DNA of 64,000 nt from Hirudo medicinalis (Eukaryota; Annelida; Clitellata; Hirudinida; Hirudinidae). This document shows positions 13,160 to 25,300 of the stretch, one piece after another. The stretch is from contig MPNW01000009.1 in NCBI GenBank assembly GCA_011800805.1, positions 319,083 through 383,082 on the forward strand. Direction: 5' to 3'. Position 1 is the stretch's first letter. Each line of letters opens with the position of its first letter. A program made the position numbers and the translations under genes. Below the pieces are notes generated by a model. The model did no database searches and was not told the origin of the DNA. It saw nothing but the letters and a program-made list of their open reading frames with translations.

Positions 13160-16100
13160 TCAATTATCTTCATTTGGATCGTCAGTGGCTTTGAAAGTCA
13201 GTGGTAGTTCTTTTATCTGAGGAATTATAGAGTCCAATGCTGTATTAAGTTCTTCCTTTTGTACATCATTGTTTCCATCACCAGCAGGCAAACTGAACTG
13301 TTTAATCACCAATCTGAAGGAGAAAATGAATTTAAGAGCATTAATATGAAAACCAACAAAAGATTAAGACACATATACCTTGTCCCTTTAAAAGCAATTG
13401 ATGCTGATCTTCTTTCATGTGTTTCTTGAGGAAGGAGGTAATGAGCGGCACAAACCTTCCAGTAGCATGAAGCATGGAGTTTGTCACATGTTGGAAAAGA
13501 AGAACAGAAGTTATGTGGATCACCAGGGCAGGGTTAGTCTCTGAGGCCAAGCTTTTGGTCAATGATTGCCTGTGACTGAACAGCAGCTGTCTGAAATGGA
13601 GAAATTTGAATTTTTGGTTTTTCAGTTTAATGGAGATTTGGCTCTAAACAAAATACCCAGACATTTATAACCAATATATTATAAACCACAATTATATATT
13701 TAATGAATTATGTAGCTCCATTAGGGTAGCCCTTACATTTGAAGTTTCAAAACTTTGTCTGACTCCCAAATGAGTTCCAATGTATAAAAAATAATTCAGG
13801 CCAAATATGAGTAGGATTGGACAATATTTAGAGGTCGCTCAATCAATGAAGTTTTAATTTCCTGAGAATATCAAATTCAGCGAAAGAACCAAGGCTCGTC
13901 TAAATGTTTAATATTTTAATAAAATGCAGTTTTTCAATAACTTAATAAATAAAAATACATACAGAAACTAAAATTTTTGGTATATTTAATTAATTTATAA
14001 TTTTCTTTGGTAAGCTTGTAACATAAATAGTTAAAAAAAACCATGGATCAGTATGATCCAGTCATAACCTAAGTCAGGTATATTCCTAACCCTAACCATC
14101 TTCTTGACAGCTGTAAATGAGCTGAAATTCCAACCTAGCATCATCAAATTTCTAAAAAAAAAGAAAGGACGACCGGGCTGCATGGTCGGAGTTGACAATG
14201 TTCTGCTCCAGCAACAAAAGAAACAGAATGAGAATTATAAGATTGAAAAAAGACTAGGCCGATCTCAACTTGATAAAGATACCTTTCCAGATAAAGCTAT
14301 GTTAGAGGAGAGCAACAGCTGGAAGAAAGCCACCAAATTTGAAGTGTCGAGCTCCTGGGTCAACATACGGCACTTACAGCATCATGGCTTGACCCTCGGT
14401 CACAGTTTAAGATGATTTTTTGCAAGAGTTATGGGGCCTTCTACATGTGAATGTTATTGGAAAAGTTTACACCAAGTTCTGGTTCTTGCTACCTCTTGCC
14501 TCAAACTCATGCTTACCCTGACCCGAATATCGAAACTGCATCATCGCACAAGATTGCAGGTCATCTTCAGTACTCGTCATAAGATTTGATCCTTTTCAGT
14601 CTCTTCGATTCGGAAGTGGATTCCATCATGAAGAGACTTCCTAATTTTGTCTCAAAGAGAAGCAGAAATCTGTTTTCTAGTTTGAGAATCCCAAACCAGT
14701 TGTATTTCTAGCCAAAGATCCTGATTCATGGAACAGCAGGAATGACTTTAAGGCTTCAGAGGCAATCTTAACTTCACAGGCAGTAACAAATCATCATGAA
14801 TGAGAACAGTTATTGAACAGAATTGGGAAAATTTTCAGAATACTAAAAACCTAATTGCTTAAATAACCCAGGGAAAATAGTCATGGTGTTTAAATGTGTA
14901 TTTTAGATAATTTTCTTTGTTTATATAAATAAGAATTATTTTTAATTGTTATAATTAATTTTCTTTGTGAAACCCAAGACGACCGTGGATCGACTTCAGT
15001 CACGGACACCATATTCTCGTATGAGAAAACTTTGACAGCATTGAGCGACCTCTAAATATTGATATTTTTTATCAAACTTTGCACACAATATTTTTTTTTA
15101 TGAAATGGAACCATTTGATAGGATCAGAGCTAATATTTTAAAAAGTAATTTTTTTCATCATATAAGGACCACCCTAAGCTCCATGTTTGAATCTCATTAA
15201 TATGATTTAATTATGTTGATTAACTCATGTATATGTTACAAAAGATATTTTAAAAGTTCAAACCTGTCTTTATTCTTGTTCCTTTTCAAGGGAATATTAA
15301 GGAATTCTGAGCCACAAATTCCATCAAGATGCAAGAAAAAGTCATCCAAATTCTAGGATAAAATGGACCAAATTATTTTTGAAATTCATTGCACAAAAGA
15401 AAATACAACCTTAGAGTTGAGAGATAAGTTGAGTTTGGTCAACATCATCTTAGCCTTCTCATTCTTGATGGATGATACAATATTTAACCTTTCCTAATCA
15501 TAACAAGACAAATGCTCTCAGATATATTTAATATAAAATGTAATATTATTTGTATCACTACTTACTTCATTGGTAACTGAATCTTCCTTAGAAAGAGTCA
15601 CCAAGGCTTCTGCAGCATAGAGACTAAACACAAGATTTGAAATGTCTGCACAAATGGTCTTCAAGAGATAAGTGATCAGTTGAGACTGAACATCCTCTGA
15701 CAATAGATTTTAAAATCAGTAAATTTTAATCTTAAATTACTTTGGAAATAAAGTACACAAGGTTTGCAAAGTAAATTTAGGTACTGAAAACTTTAAAGAT
15801 AAATTTATAAAGGCACAGTAAACTCTTTTGTAAACCTTTAAAATGAAGAATCCCCTTTTCAAAAAGCTTAACATTGCTCCAAAGAGTGAAGATTTTCTCA
15901 GAAACCTCAGCAAACATTTTCTTCTTGCTTGGTGCACTGTTGCTTATAGCAGTTGAGGGAAGATTCACACTTTGCAAAAAGACACTCTTTAGCTCTTCAT
16001 TGTACATCTTGTTCAAGTCCCTTTTCAAAAACAACAACAATATTTAGAATGATTCCAAACAAAATAAGGGATAATGAATTACTTGACAATCCTCAGAGCC

Positions 16101-19100
16101 AGTAATTCACAAAAATTTTGACTTGCTTCCTTCAAAAGTGGCATTTTGCACAGCTCTTCAGAAAGTTCTTTGATGGTCATGAATATGTATGTTTCCTGTT
16201 TCTTCCTCAATTGGTCAATTTCCTCGTGGTCATCGTCATTGCCTTGGTCGTCTTTGTGGTTTCCATGAGAATTATATTTCTTCTTGACAGCTTTTGTCTT
16301 CACTTCTCGACCTTGCAGTCCACCTAAGCCTTTTGTGCCTGAAATTTCGCACAAAAATTAAAATAATAATTAAATTCTACAGCATTTGAACAAATAAAAG
16401 ATTGAATTCTATGTCATCATGAATTCCAGGCCTCTTAATTCCATTTTTATTACTTCTCACCAGATTTCTTCTTCCTCTGATCCTTCTTATCTTCTTTTGA
16501 AGTTTCCTCTTCATAAGATACATGAGCTGTTTTATCATGCCTCGCAAGTATCGAAGGATTTTCAATTATAGTCTGTCATTAATTAAAAAAAATATATACA
16601 AAAATTATATCACATTTTAAACAAAAGTAAGTAAACCTTCTCAGCCTTGATCAAGACAAGTGGATTTAGATGCTCCATAACCATCTCAATAAGAGATTCA
16701 CTGGCAATGAACTCATCTCCAAGTAAGATCAACCTTGCTTTCTTCTTTATAAGCGCATTTGCAATGATTCTTGAATCATCTTTTGTGCACACACTTGGAA
16801 GATGAGGCTGTGAGCATTTAAAAGTTTGTCTTTACAACATGATTGATGACTAATAAAATGCAATTTTGTTACAACTAAATCTGAAAAATGAGTTTCAGTT
16901 AGCTGCAGAACTCACAGTGACATCAAAGAAGTTGATCTCTTCAAGGGCCTCCTCCATTTCTGCCTCGATTCTTTCTTTCATGTCGGCTCCAATGCAGCAT
17001 GATTTCAGAAATTCCAGGTGTTGGTTCTTAAATTTTCTTTTTGCATATCCCTCAGGATCAGATATTCCAAGCCTTGTTAAACCATCATATTCTAAATAAA
17101 ATATTACAAATGATATTTTGTAATTAGCACAGATATAGGATGAATGAATTTATTTGCAGCTATTTAATTCAACTGTTTTATGATATGGGTCTGACTTTTT
17201 CAATTTTTCATTGATGATGGACAAATTTATAGCAAGGAAATATTTTTTTAGTTTTTAAATTGAGTTGCTATTATAGGATATAATTATTGCAAATATTTCA
17301 TAATTACATATATTTTCTACTAAACAAACCCAAATAAGAGTTCTGATTGAAAAATGAAGTGACCCATTCTTGCTGGGACTTAACATAAATATCAGGTGTA
17401 TAGACAGCATTGTATGGTCTGCCACCAGATATGGAACCACTCAGTTGCTTTGTGGCTATGAGTTTGTCCAGCACAGCTGTAAGTAAATAAAATAATAAGT
17501 AAATAAAAGTTGTAGCTGAATTTAGAATTGATTCTAAAATTTCTAACAATATAAGAGTCTTTCATGAGTGCCCAATTTACTGATTATCTGGAATACACCA
17601 GTTGGTCTGAAAACATGACATATTACTTTAAAACTTTACTCCTTTTACTACTAATTAATTAACAATTAATAATATTTACTTATTTAAAAAATTCCATTCA
17701 TGTATTTATAATTTGTTATGTTTATGGATAATGCCAGTTTATAATGTATTATGACAACTTAGGACTTGCAGAACAAACCTGATAATGCTAGAAAAAATTC
17801 CCCTGATGACAGCCTGTTGTCTGTTCATGTAACTCTCTGTGAATACGTGATCCCCAATATCATCTAATTGTCCTTTTATCAAACTTCCTAACTTCTCCCT
17901 AAGTAGCTTTTCAAATTATAAAACAAAGAGATTACTTATTTCCGGTACCTCAACTTAGCAACATAAATCTTCAGAGTACCTCTTTCAGAAAGTCCCCAGG
18001 CAAGATGTAGTTCCTTGCAAGTTCAGATAATGTCAACAGACCCTGTTGCTGCAATTTGTCATTAATCTCTTCACAGAGGTGATCAAAATATTCTCTGAAA
18101 TAAAATAATATTCAATAATTAAAGGTTTAAATATAAACTCATCTGATTTCATATTTACCTGCTGATCAACTGACCCAAGATGAGCTTCAGATTTTTTTCT
18201 GATCTGAGCAAATCATTAACCTTTGATTCAATATGCTTGAAATCAACATTTAGAGCTTGCTGAAGGTCCACAAGATTTACTCGACCTAAATTTCAAGTTT
18301 CATTATTATAAACTCATCTAGCAATCAACTTTCAAATAAGAGGCTTAAAATGTTCAGAATCAAGGTTTAAAAACAATCACAATTATTTTCATTCATCATA
18401 ATGTTTGCACCACAATCAAAGTTGAAGAACTTTTATAGAAAAGATTACAAATTTAACTTGAGAAATTAGTGATACAATCATTACTTACATACAATCAACA
18501 TTCGGTCTAATGTGGATAGCAAATGTGAATGCACTCATTTCAAAAATAATATCATTTTCTGAATCATGGCCACTCTTTAAAAATGACCTCAGATCTTAAA
18601 TACAATAACTATGATATCATCAGTATTGTTTTGAATATCTTATTTTAATTTAAACTTTGATCGTCGATCTATTAACGTATCATGTTGGTCGAATCTTGCT
18701 TTAATTGCCGAGCTACAGATTATCCATCACCAGGAATTTCTCCTTTCAACTGGACCTTTTCTATTTTTTGTTTTTTTGTCCAATAAAGAAATTAAATAAA
18801 ATATTTGGTGTGAGGTCTAATGATAATTGGACTGCTTAATTATGGCTAAAGCTTCCAGTTCCATTGCTTACAAATGACAGGTACTTTATAACATTTCTGT
18901 CACATCAACTCATATGTTATTTAATACATAGTTTAGTCATCTTGATCATTGATAGTCAACAATACTATTCATTCCTCAAGCATAAAGTGACAAACCTCCT
19001 GCAACAGCAAGTTCTTCCAATATCTCCTTAGAGAGTTCAACTGGCGTCAAGTATTCCTTGCCATCTGTTGTGAATATAACCTCAAGTATACCAAGATCAA

Positions 19101-19379
19101 TGAGTCTCTGCACTATCTCGACGCAGTTCCTTTCTGACAATCTGGCGTTTTCATATGAAACCCATATTAACGTCAATCAACGAAAACAAAGTGCTTTAAC
19201 ATGCTACATAAGGCTCGTCATTAAATGATGTAATGAACTCATATAAAAAAAAATAAAGCTTCGGGATTATCAACGGATTGCTAAAAAAATGTTAATAACT
19301 TTTGTGCAGATGAACTGAGTTGTATGCGATGGAAATCGCTCGCAAGTCTTTTAATTTCATCCCAATCGCTGGCCGTCAT
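13160..19379 (-). CDS. UFL1: E3 UFM1-protein ligase 1
   Basis: UFL1 transfers the ubiquitin-like modifier UFM1 to substrates at the ER (with DDRGK1/UFBP1), including ribosomal protein uL24 during ER-stalled translation. It has no RING or HECT domain and acts as a scaffold. Reading starts at 19379 ([13 protein letters not shown]). The next exon (18,996-19,150) gives [14 protein letters not shown] and DGKEYLTP, almost the human sequence. Further exons give [11 protein letters not shown], the winged-helix region, [22 protein letters not shown], a charged Lys/Asp-rich linker, [29 protein letters not shown] and a C-terminus ending DPNEDN. About 15 exons span 6.2 kb. The intron between about 13,590 and 15,263 is almost wholly a transposable element. 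The charged linker (about 16,080-16,570) is typical of the family. Confidence 0.93.
13721..15177. mobile_element. 1,457 bp element with long terminal inverted repeats and 6 bp target duplication, superfamily unassigned
   Basis: The left end starts TTAGGGTAGCCCTTAC; the right end, read on the minus strand, starts TTAGGGTGGTCCTTAT. Imperfect inverted similarity extends about 130 bp inward and includes a perfectly kept block TTTAGAGGTCGCTCAAT (about 13,829 and, inverted, 15,039). The element is flanked by GCTCCA on both sides (13,715-13,720 and 15,178-15,183), which I read as a 6 bp target site duplication. It fills one UFL1 intron. A 104-codon open frame inside (14,104-14,415, plus strand, no ATG at its start) contains a Lys-rich patch and GRPGCMVG but matches no transposase I know. 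It is probably non-autonomous. The TSD length fits neither TA-type mariner nor 8 bp hAT. Confidence 0.8.
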
Positions 19380-20009
19380 ATTTCATGCGTACAAAAGTAA
19401 ACTTATTAAGGACAACAGAGCAACACCGTGAACATTTTAAAGTATACATGTGCAATGCTGGATCTTTTTATTTTTGCAAATTAAAATTTTTACTGCTTAT
19501 TTTAGTAAATAACACAAATAATTTGCAAGAGTATTGTTAAGTTATTTTTATTAACACTATTTATTCACAGTGGTCGTATGAAGGCTTGCAATAAGTATTT
19601 ATTTGACCAGTACATATTATTCTATTATGGGAATTTACAAATTAAATAAAATTTGTGGAAAATATAGGAAAGCGGAGTTAAATTATGGATTGCCAACTTA
19701 CTAAAACTTAAATTCGACCCAAAATAGATTTTGACAAAAGTACTGAAAATTTCAAATTGCTCAAAATAGCATCTATAGATGTTGCTGTAGAATGCGGACG
19801 TACAAATTTAACAGCTATTTTTGGGTAAATCATTCATAGTCAAACAATAACAGCTTATAAGAACTTCAGAGCCACAACAATGTCCAGAATTCACAATTCG
19901 AAGATGTTCAATATTACCAACATTCGTGTGTTAGCGAATAGATAACCTGAAAGTTTCTCCGTTGCCAGAATACGGACTTCACGAGAGAATTACTGCTTTT
20001 GAATGCTTA
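19380..20009. other. Divergent intergenic region, UFL1 (-) and small ORF (+)
   Basis: This interval of about 630 bp separates the UFL1 start codon from the small ORF on the plus strand and may hold a shared promoter. The sequence is AT-rich; I see no coding exon or repeat. Confidence 0.4.
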
Positions 20010-20429
20010 ATGGTTAAAAACATTTCTTTACATTTAAATATGCGAAATCGTCAAAGTATTGAATCGAATGAAAAGAAGCCTCCACCAGTTCCTCCAAAAA
20101 ATCTGTCTAAAGCTCATAATTTGTCCATTGTCAGCAAAACCTTTGAAGCTAAAGATCAGACTAATAAGTTTGGGCACAAACTTGTTCCAGAGCAAGTGGA
20201 ATATAGAAAAACCGTTGTCAGCAAATTTCCAGAGACTGCTTATTTATGCGGAAAGTTATACAAAAAAATTACTTTTGAGGATTCAAAATATGAACATACA
20301 AAGCCTCCCAAGAAACCTTTAAAGAAACCTAAAGTTTTGGATTTCTCAAAGTATGATAAAGGCTTTGATCGTGTTTCGAGGCAAACTGACATTGAGAACA
20401 TTATAGAAGAAGATTATGTTGACTTTTAA
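20010..20429 (+). CDS. Small basic proline-rich protein, unrecognised, single exon
   Basis: An uninterrupted frame of 139 codons begins at ATG 20010; an in-frame ATG at 20040 would give 129 residues. I do not recognise the product. It has KKPPPVPPKNL near residue 30, a class II SH3-binding consensus (PxxPxK), then Lys-rich stretches (KPPKKPLKKPKVLDF) and an acidic tail ending EEDYVDF with a possible Tyr phosphorylation site. No signal peptide or membrane segment is visible. The composition looks like a disordered adaptor. It lies divergent to UFL1 with no intron. It could also be an exon of a larger gene whose other exons I have not found, or a retrocopy. Confidence 0.5.
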   Translation: MVKNISLHLNMRNRQSIESNEKKPPPVPPKNLSKAHNLSIVSKTFEAKDQTNKFGHKLVPEQVEYRKTVVSKFPETAYLCGKLYKKITFEDSKYEHTKPPKKPLKKPKVLDFSKYDKGFDRVSRQTDIENIIEEDYVDF

Positions 20430-20913
20430 ATTTTGTCGGAATAGATACTGAACCCAAACGGTGGATTTTTTGTCGTTTTCATTTATGAAATGATCAAACA
20501 TAGTTTCATAGTTTCAAACCATAGTTTAATGTATCGATATGACACTTCATTATAAAATCAAGACGTTAACAATATTCTATTGATAACAGGAAATTACGCG
20601 TCCATTGCAAGCATAAACTGCTTTCACATGTTAGGTTTAGCGGCTCCAGTCACAAAAAATCGCCTTTACCAATTTTAAACAACCACCAATTTCTACAAAT
20701 TCATTAACAAGAGAGGCTATTTATGTTGAGCCATAACACGTCTTTGAATCATTTAACCAGCACATTTCCGAGAGATTACGAACACGACACAATTCAACAA
20801 ATCGTCACCGTCGATCAGACCAAAGTGACTGCGTTAAATATTAGTCGCTCTCTGAAGATACTCAGAAACTGTATCACGAAATCGAAGATCTTACAAACCT
20901 TAGCAATTCCGTA

Positions 20914-21361
20914 AGGGGCCATCCATATATGATATCCATATGAAAATTGGATTTTTCATCCCCTCCCCCTGTCCGCAAGCATCCATCTCAAGTTACCTCC
21001 TCCTCCTCCTCCTCCTCCTCCCCTTTATGGACGTCCACACACCGGCAACATAAAGTGCACATCTATCTCCCTAATTTAAATGCCGGCACAATGACCCTCC
21101 ATGCCCGTGCGGGTATCACGAGTTCACGACAAGACAAGCCTCAAGCTGAGAGTGAGGCCCCCTCACGACATTCAAGTTCTCACTCTCAATTTATGGGTAG
21201 AATTGTTAAAAAAAAGTAATTTTTTTAACGATATTTTTACTACTTTTATCCTTTTATCGTTTTCGTGGATGCCCATATTCTGCTAATCCCCCTCCATAAG
21301 CATCTGCTTTATTAAGACTCCCTCCCATCTCCGTGTGGACGTCATAAATGGATGGTCCCCA
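20914..21361. mobile_element. MITE-like element with terminal inverted repeats
   Basis: The left end reads AGGGGCCATCCATATATGAT. The right end on the minus strand reads TGGGGACCATCCATTTATGA and continues with GTCCA, which matches ATCCA in the left arm. The interior is C-rich with a CTC run and has no convincing coding frame. I see no clean target duplication, so the exact limits are uncertain. Confidence 0.55.
20997..21020 (+). repeat. CTC/TCC microsatellite
   Basis: A run of eight CTC-type trinucleotides inside the MITE-like element. Confidence 0.85.
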
Positions 21362-21407
21362 AGAGGAAGCTCAGAAAGTGCGGCCCACTTGGATTTCCAA
21401 TGCCTTT

Positions 21408-21623
21408 TTTTTTCGTGTTTATTAAAGTCAGCTGCATGGCTAGATGATCAGATGATTAGTACGACGCTCCAGCAACGGGACTCGAATCCGTGCTGCCATC
21501 TTGAAAGGCGGAAAATTTCCAATGCCAAAGTTAGTGCACCTTATAAGTAATTGGGACTCGTCATTTCATTGGCAGTCCAAACCATCTTAGTTATGCAACG
21601 GACTTTAATCAAATAAATAAATA
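21408..21623 (-). mobile_element. tRNA-derived SINE pieces (two partial copies, opposite orientations)
   Basis: At about 21,412-21,515 the minus strand has a box-B-like GGATTCGAGTCCC preceded by CCGCC...GATGGCAGCA and followed by a tail ending CTGACTTTAATAAACACG. This is the same order as the SINE at 33,574-33,691. At about 21,578-21,623 the plus strand has GCAACGGACTTTAATC followed by AAAT units, the 3' tail of the same family, also seen at 61,420-61,470. Confidence 0.65.
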
Positions 21624-22305
21624 AAGCATTTCATTGACCATCAAATCGACCAAAAGTAAGCGATCCACAAAGCATGGACCACCAATTGAATTGATTCACG
21701 GTAATAGATCATCGTCGGCAGAGCAATTTCCTTTTATTTTCTAAACGAACTTCGAAAATTCTGCTGAGAAAAAGTCGAACCTATAGATTAATTGCTATGG
21801 GTTATTTTCAAAAGCTCCAGAATTTGCCTTCAAATACAATAAACAAGTTGAACCGTGTCGTGTTCACAATCCATTTTAAGACTCCACCGGCACCATGAAC
21901 AATTGAATAGCCCCAAATGCAGCTTTTCTGTTATTTAGACAGGGACGTCCCTCCAAACCAACTTGCACAAAAAAAAGGTATTAAAGTGCCTCCAGCAGTG
22001 TGGAGGACATGTAATTAATACTCTTTCAGCTATTTCAAAAATTTAATCACATTACAAAAGCAAATTTAGCAATATTAAGACATGAAAAATTAGTAGCAAC
22101 ATGATCTAATAAAAATATCAAATATATCAAAATAGCATTAGTACATTAAAGGAGCAAATGCTTTCAATAGAGCATATTTTTAGATCAAAGAAGTCCACAT
22201 TGAAGGAGTCAACAAAACAATAATCTATGTATTCAAGTAATTCAAACATCTCTTATGCAGTTTATGCTTTAAAGAACAAACTCATATTTAATAAAAAGAT
22301 ATCCA

Positions 22306-25300
22306 TCAGCTATAATTTAGGTTACTAGGGTTACGATACATGCAAACATATCCGTCACACATAAAACGAACAACTTCTTCTGGCAAGTTCTCTATTGCAT
22401 TCGAATTGAGCAGCTGGAACTCTTGAGGGTCGAACAGATATTTTGGGATTTTATCACAAAGTGTCACTTTAGGTACATTGTAACCACCGTCCAGACCTAT
22501 AGTTATATAAACTCTCACCATTATTACTGATGTCATATTAGGTTATTAGGGCACAAAGATAAGAAATTTATTCATAAATAACTTTATGACAAGAAAGATG
22601 ATCTCACCTATTCTATCTGACATGCTATCAAAAAAAACCCAGGGTGAGTCATGTTGCAGCCCGCATTTTGTGAAGCAAACGTAATGACTTGTCTTGATGC
22701 AAATGACGGCAAAGAGTTCCAACATTTCAACGCTCTGAGTTGGTGGTTGGTCATTTCCTTCATGTTCTCCTGAAAATGTCACATTCCTCCCTAAATCAAT
22801 ACTTTTAGGCTTTCATGAAGAATGCATTATTTAACCTATGAAATATGGCTGGTGAAATTTTCTTTGGAGATTTGAATGAAACTGAAACAAATCAAATAAA
22901 GAGAAATTTTTGATGAATATAAAGAATGATGAATGACAAGGCATACTTTCTTTGAGCAGTTTCTGCAGAAATCCAGAGTTCTACCATTTCCTTCTAGATG
23001 ACAGTCGTTACATTTAAAAGAACTTTTGCTCCCACAAACAAAACACACAGCTGGAAATTAATTGCATAATGAGTCACAAAACATGAGTTTCAAAGTAAGA
23101 TGTATGCATCAAAATGATTTATTTTAACTGCAAAAAACACAAATCACCTGGTTGTTTAACATGTCCTACATTTAAAAACAAAGATGGTAAAATTGAGTGA
23201 AAGACTTTTTCTTTTCCAAATCGAGGTAGTTGAAGGATCAAACAACTGGGGATCTGCAAAAGGGATGAATTTTGTCTGTGAAATTGAAAGACAGTCATTT
23301 TAGCCTTGTCAATTTGATGATGCCTTCCACCTCCGAAAATGTCAAATTAAGTCTCAACAGAGAGGATTTCAGCAGGTCCTGAGTTGTGGTGTTGATGTGA
23401 CCAAGGCCATTGACTAGCAGTTGAAATGAGTACTCTGATGAGCCAGAGCTATTAAATGCAAATAATTGGGAGTAAGTCAAAATTTCAACTGCTACATTTT
23501 TTGGTAACCTGAATTTAATGAAAGGCTCAGTTTTTAAGGTTTCCATAAATAAACAGTGTAGGAGTTCCTCAGGATCTGCAAATCATTTCAAAATATGTAA
23601 AAGAAATATTTAATTTATTGCAATTTCATGATTCAGTAACAATACTAAGCTCATTTAGGAGCAATTACCTTTCCCCTCGGTTACAAATCCTGAAATTGAA
23701 CTTGTCGTTTCTATGAGATGCCTTAATTTCAACATTTTATCTGCCCTGACATATAGATTACTGAAAAAGAAGTGTTACTAAATTTCGTTTGCAAGTTAAA
23801 AACATCAGATGGAACTCCTTAAATCAATGATTTCAACTGATATGAAATGCAATTCTAATATTCACCAATTTCATAATCCGATATAACATTGATACATAAT
23901 AATAATAAAGTAAGCCACTCAAATATTTATAGTGTTATCTCAAGCTTATTCCTACCATCTCAAAGGATTGACAATTTCATTGAGCAGAACAGATTGAATC
24001 TCATTGTATAAAAGAATGTCGTTGTCGTTTATTTTCCGGTGCAATATTGAGTCGAAGCAATGATTAAAAGCAAACATAGAGAAGAGAGTTACATCCATGT
24101 AGCATGAATTATGATGGCCTTGAATGCCAAGGTTTCTACCTATCTCCAATTCCTTTTCAACCTTTGATGACAATAATGTTTTTGAAGCCAGCTGCTTATC
24201 CATATTCCTTTTTTAAATGAATAAATAGAAATGAATTAAAAAATATTTGATAATAATAAACATTTAACTACAACAGAAAAAAGCAAAAAAAATGGGCAAC
24301 AAATCTACTTTTTCAACAATTTCAGTAATTCCAGTTCATTACTGACAAACAAACAACTTTGAGCTTTTGTTACTTCAAGACACTCTGTATTTCCAAAGCC
24401 TTTGAATAATTTAAGGTAAAGCATGAATCCATGACAATTCAAATGGTTAGCCTTTATTAGACTTACTTTTACCAGAGTATGACTCTTTGAATCTAATGTC
24501 ATGTTTTATTTTTGAGAGCTTGGCAAAATAACCTCTCTTCGGAGCACACACAAACTTCTGCTCATTATCGAAACTTCCGTCCGTAGCCGCTGAACACGGT
24601 TCCTCCTGCAAACGAATTAATTACCTCATGAAAAATGAACCGAACAATGAAGGAAATGCAGCTTGAAACACTGACCAGCTCAATTCCAAGAATAACCTCA
24701 TTGAATACAGATCCCATCCACCTTACCACTCCAAACTGAGGTTTTGTCAGTCCAGGAATATCCACCTGTACCATTGATCCGATGCTAATGTCTGATTCGT
24801 ATTTTGTCATTTGCTCTTTCATGCTACATTCACATAGTGGCTGACTACTTATTTGAGAATGTTTGAGGTTATTGCTGTCATATTTTCTTCGAGAGTTAGA
24901 CATTTTGCTTCTTGTTTCATAGGCAGACTGAAGGGAATATAATTTTGAGCTGAGAAGAGATGCCTGATCAAAGGGGGACGTGAGAGTTCCTGCATCGCAA
25001 GTGCGATATTTAAATGATGAGGGTCTGCCATCGCCTGAAAAATATACCACCAAAATAATAAAATGAAGCAATATTAAAAGATAAATCTAACAATTGATTA
25101 TAATCTGACAATTAGGGCTGCAGAAATAATCGATTAATCGTTAAAATTTTTAATCAATTAGAATTTCCTTAATTGATTAATCGGTAATTTGTAAATTTAT
25201 TTTTATTAATAATTTTGTAATTGTTGTATCCTTACTTTTATGTTTGTTTATTGTCTGCAACTAACTATAAGAAGTTTGAGAAATCAACTTGGGAAGGGAA

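Larger units (their letters stand above)
20430..22305. other. Intergenic between small ORF and CYLD; repeat-derived sequence
   Basis: No gene is supported. It holds a MITE-like element (20,914-21,361), SINE-related pieces (about 21,408-21,623) and AT-rich sequence next to the CYLD stop codon. Confidence 0.5.

Noticed and set aside
21941..22010. ACAGGGACGTCCCT resembling the hAT MITE end at 51.1 kb
   Set aside because: No matching inverted end or target duplication nearby.
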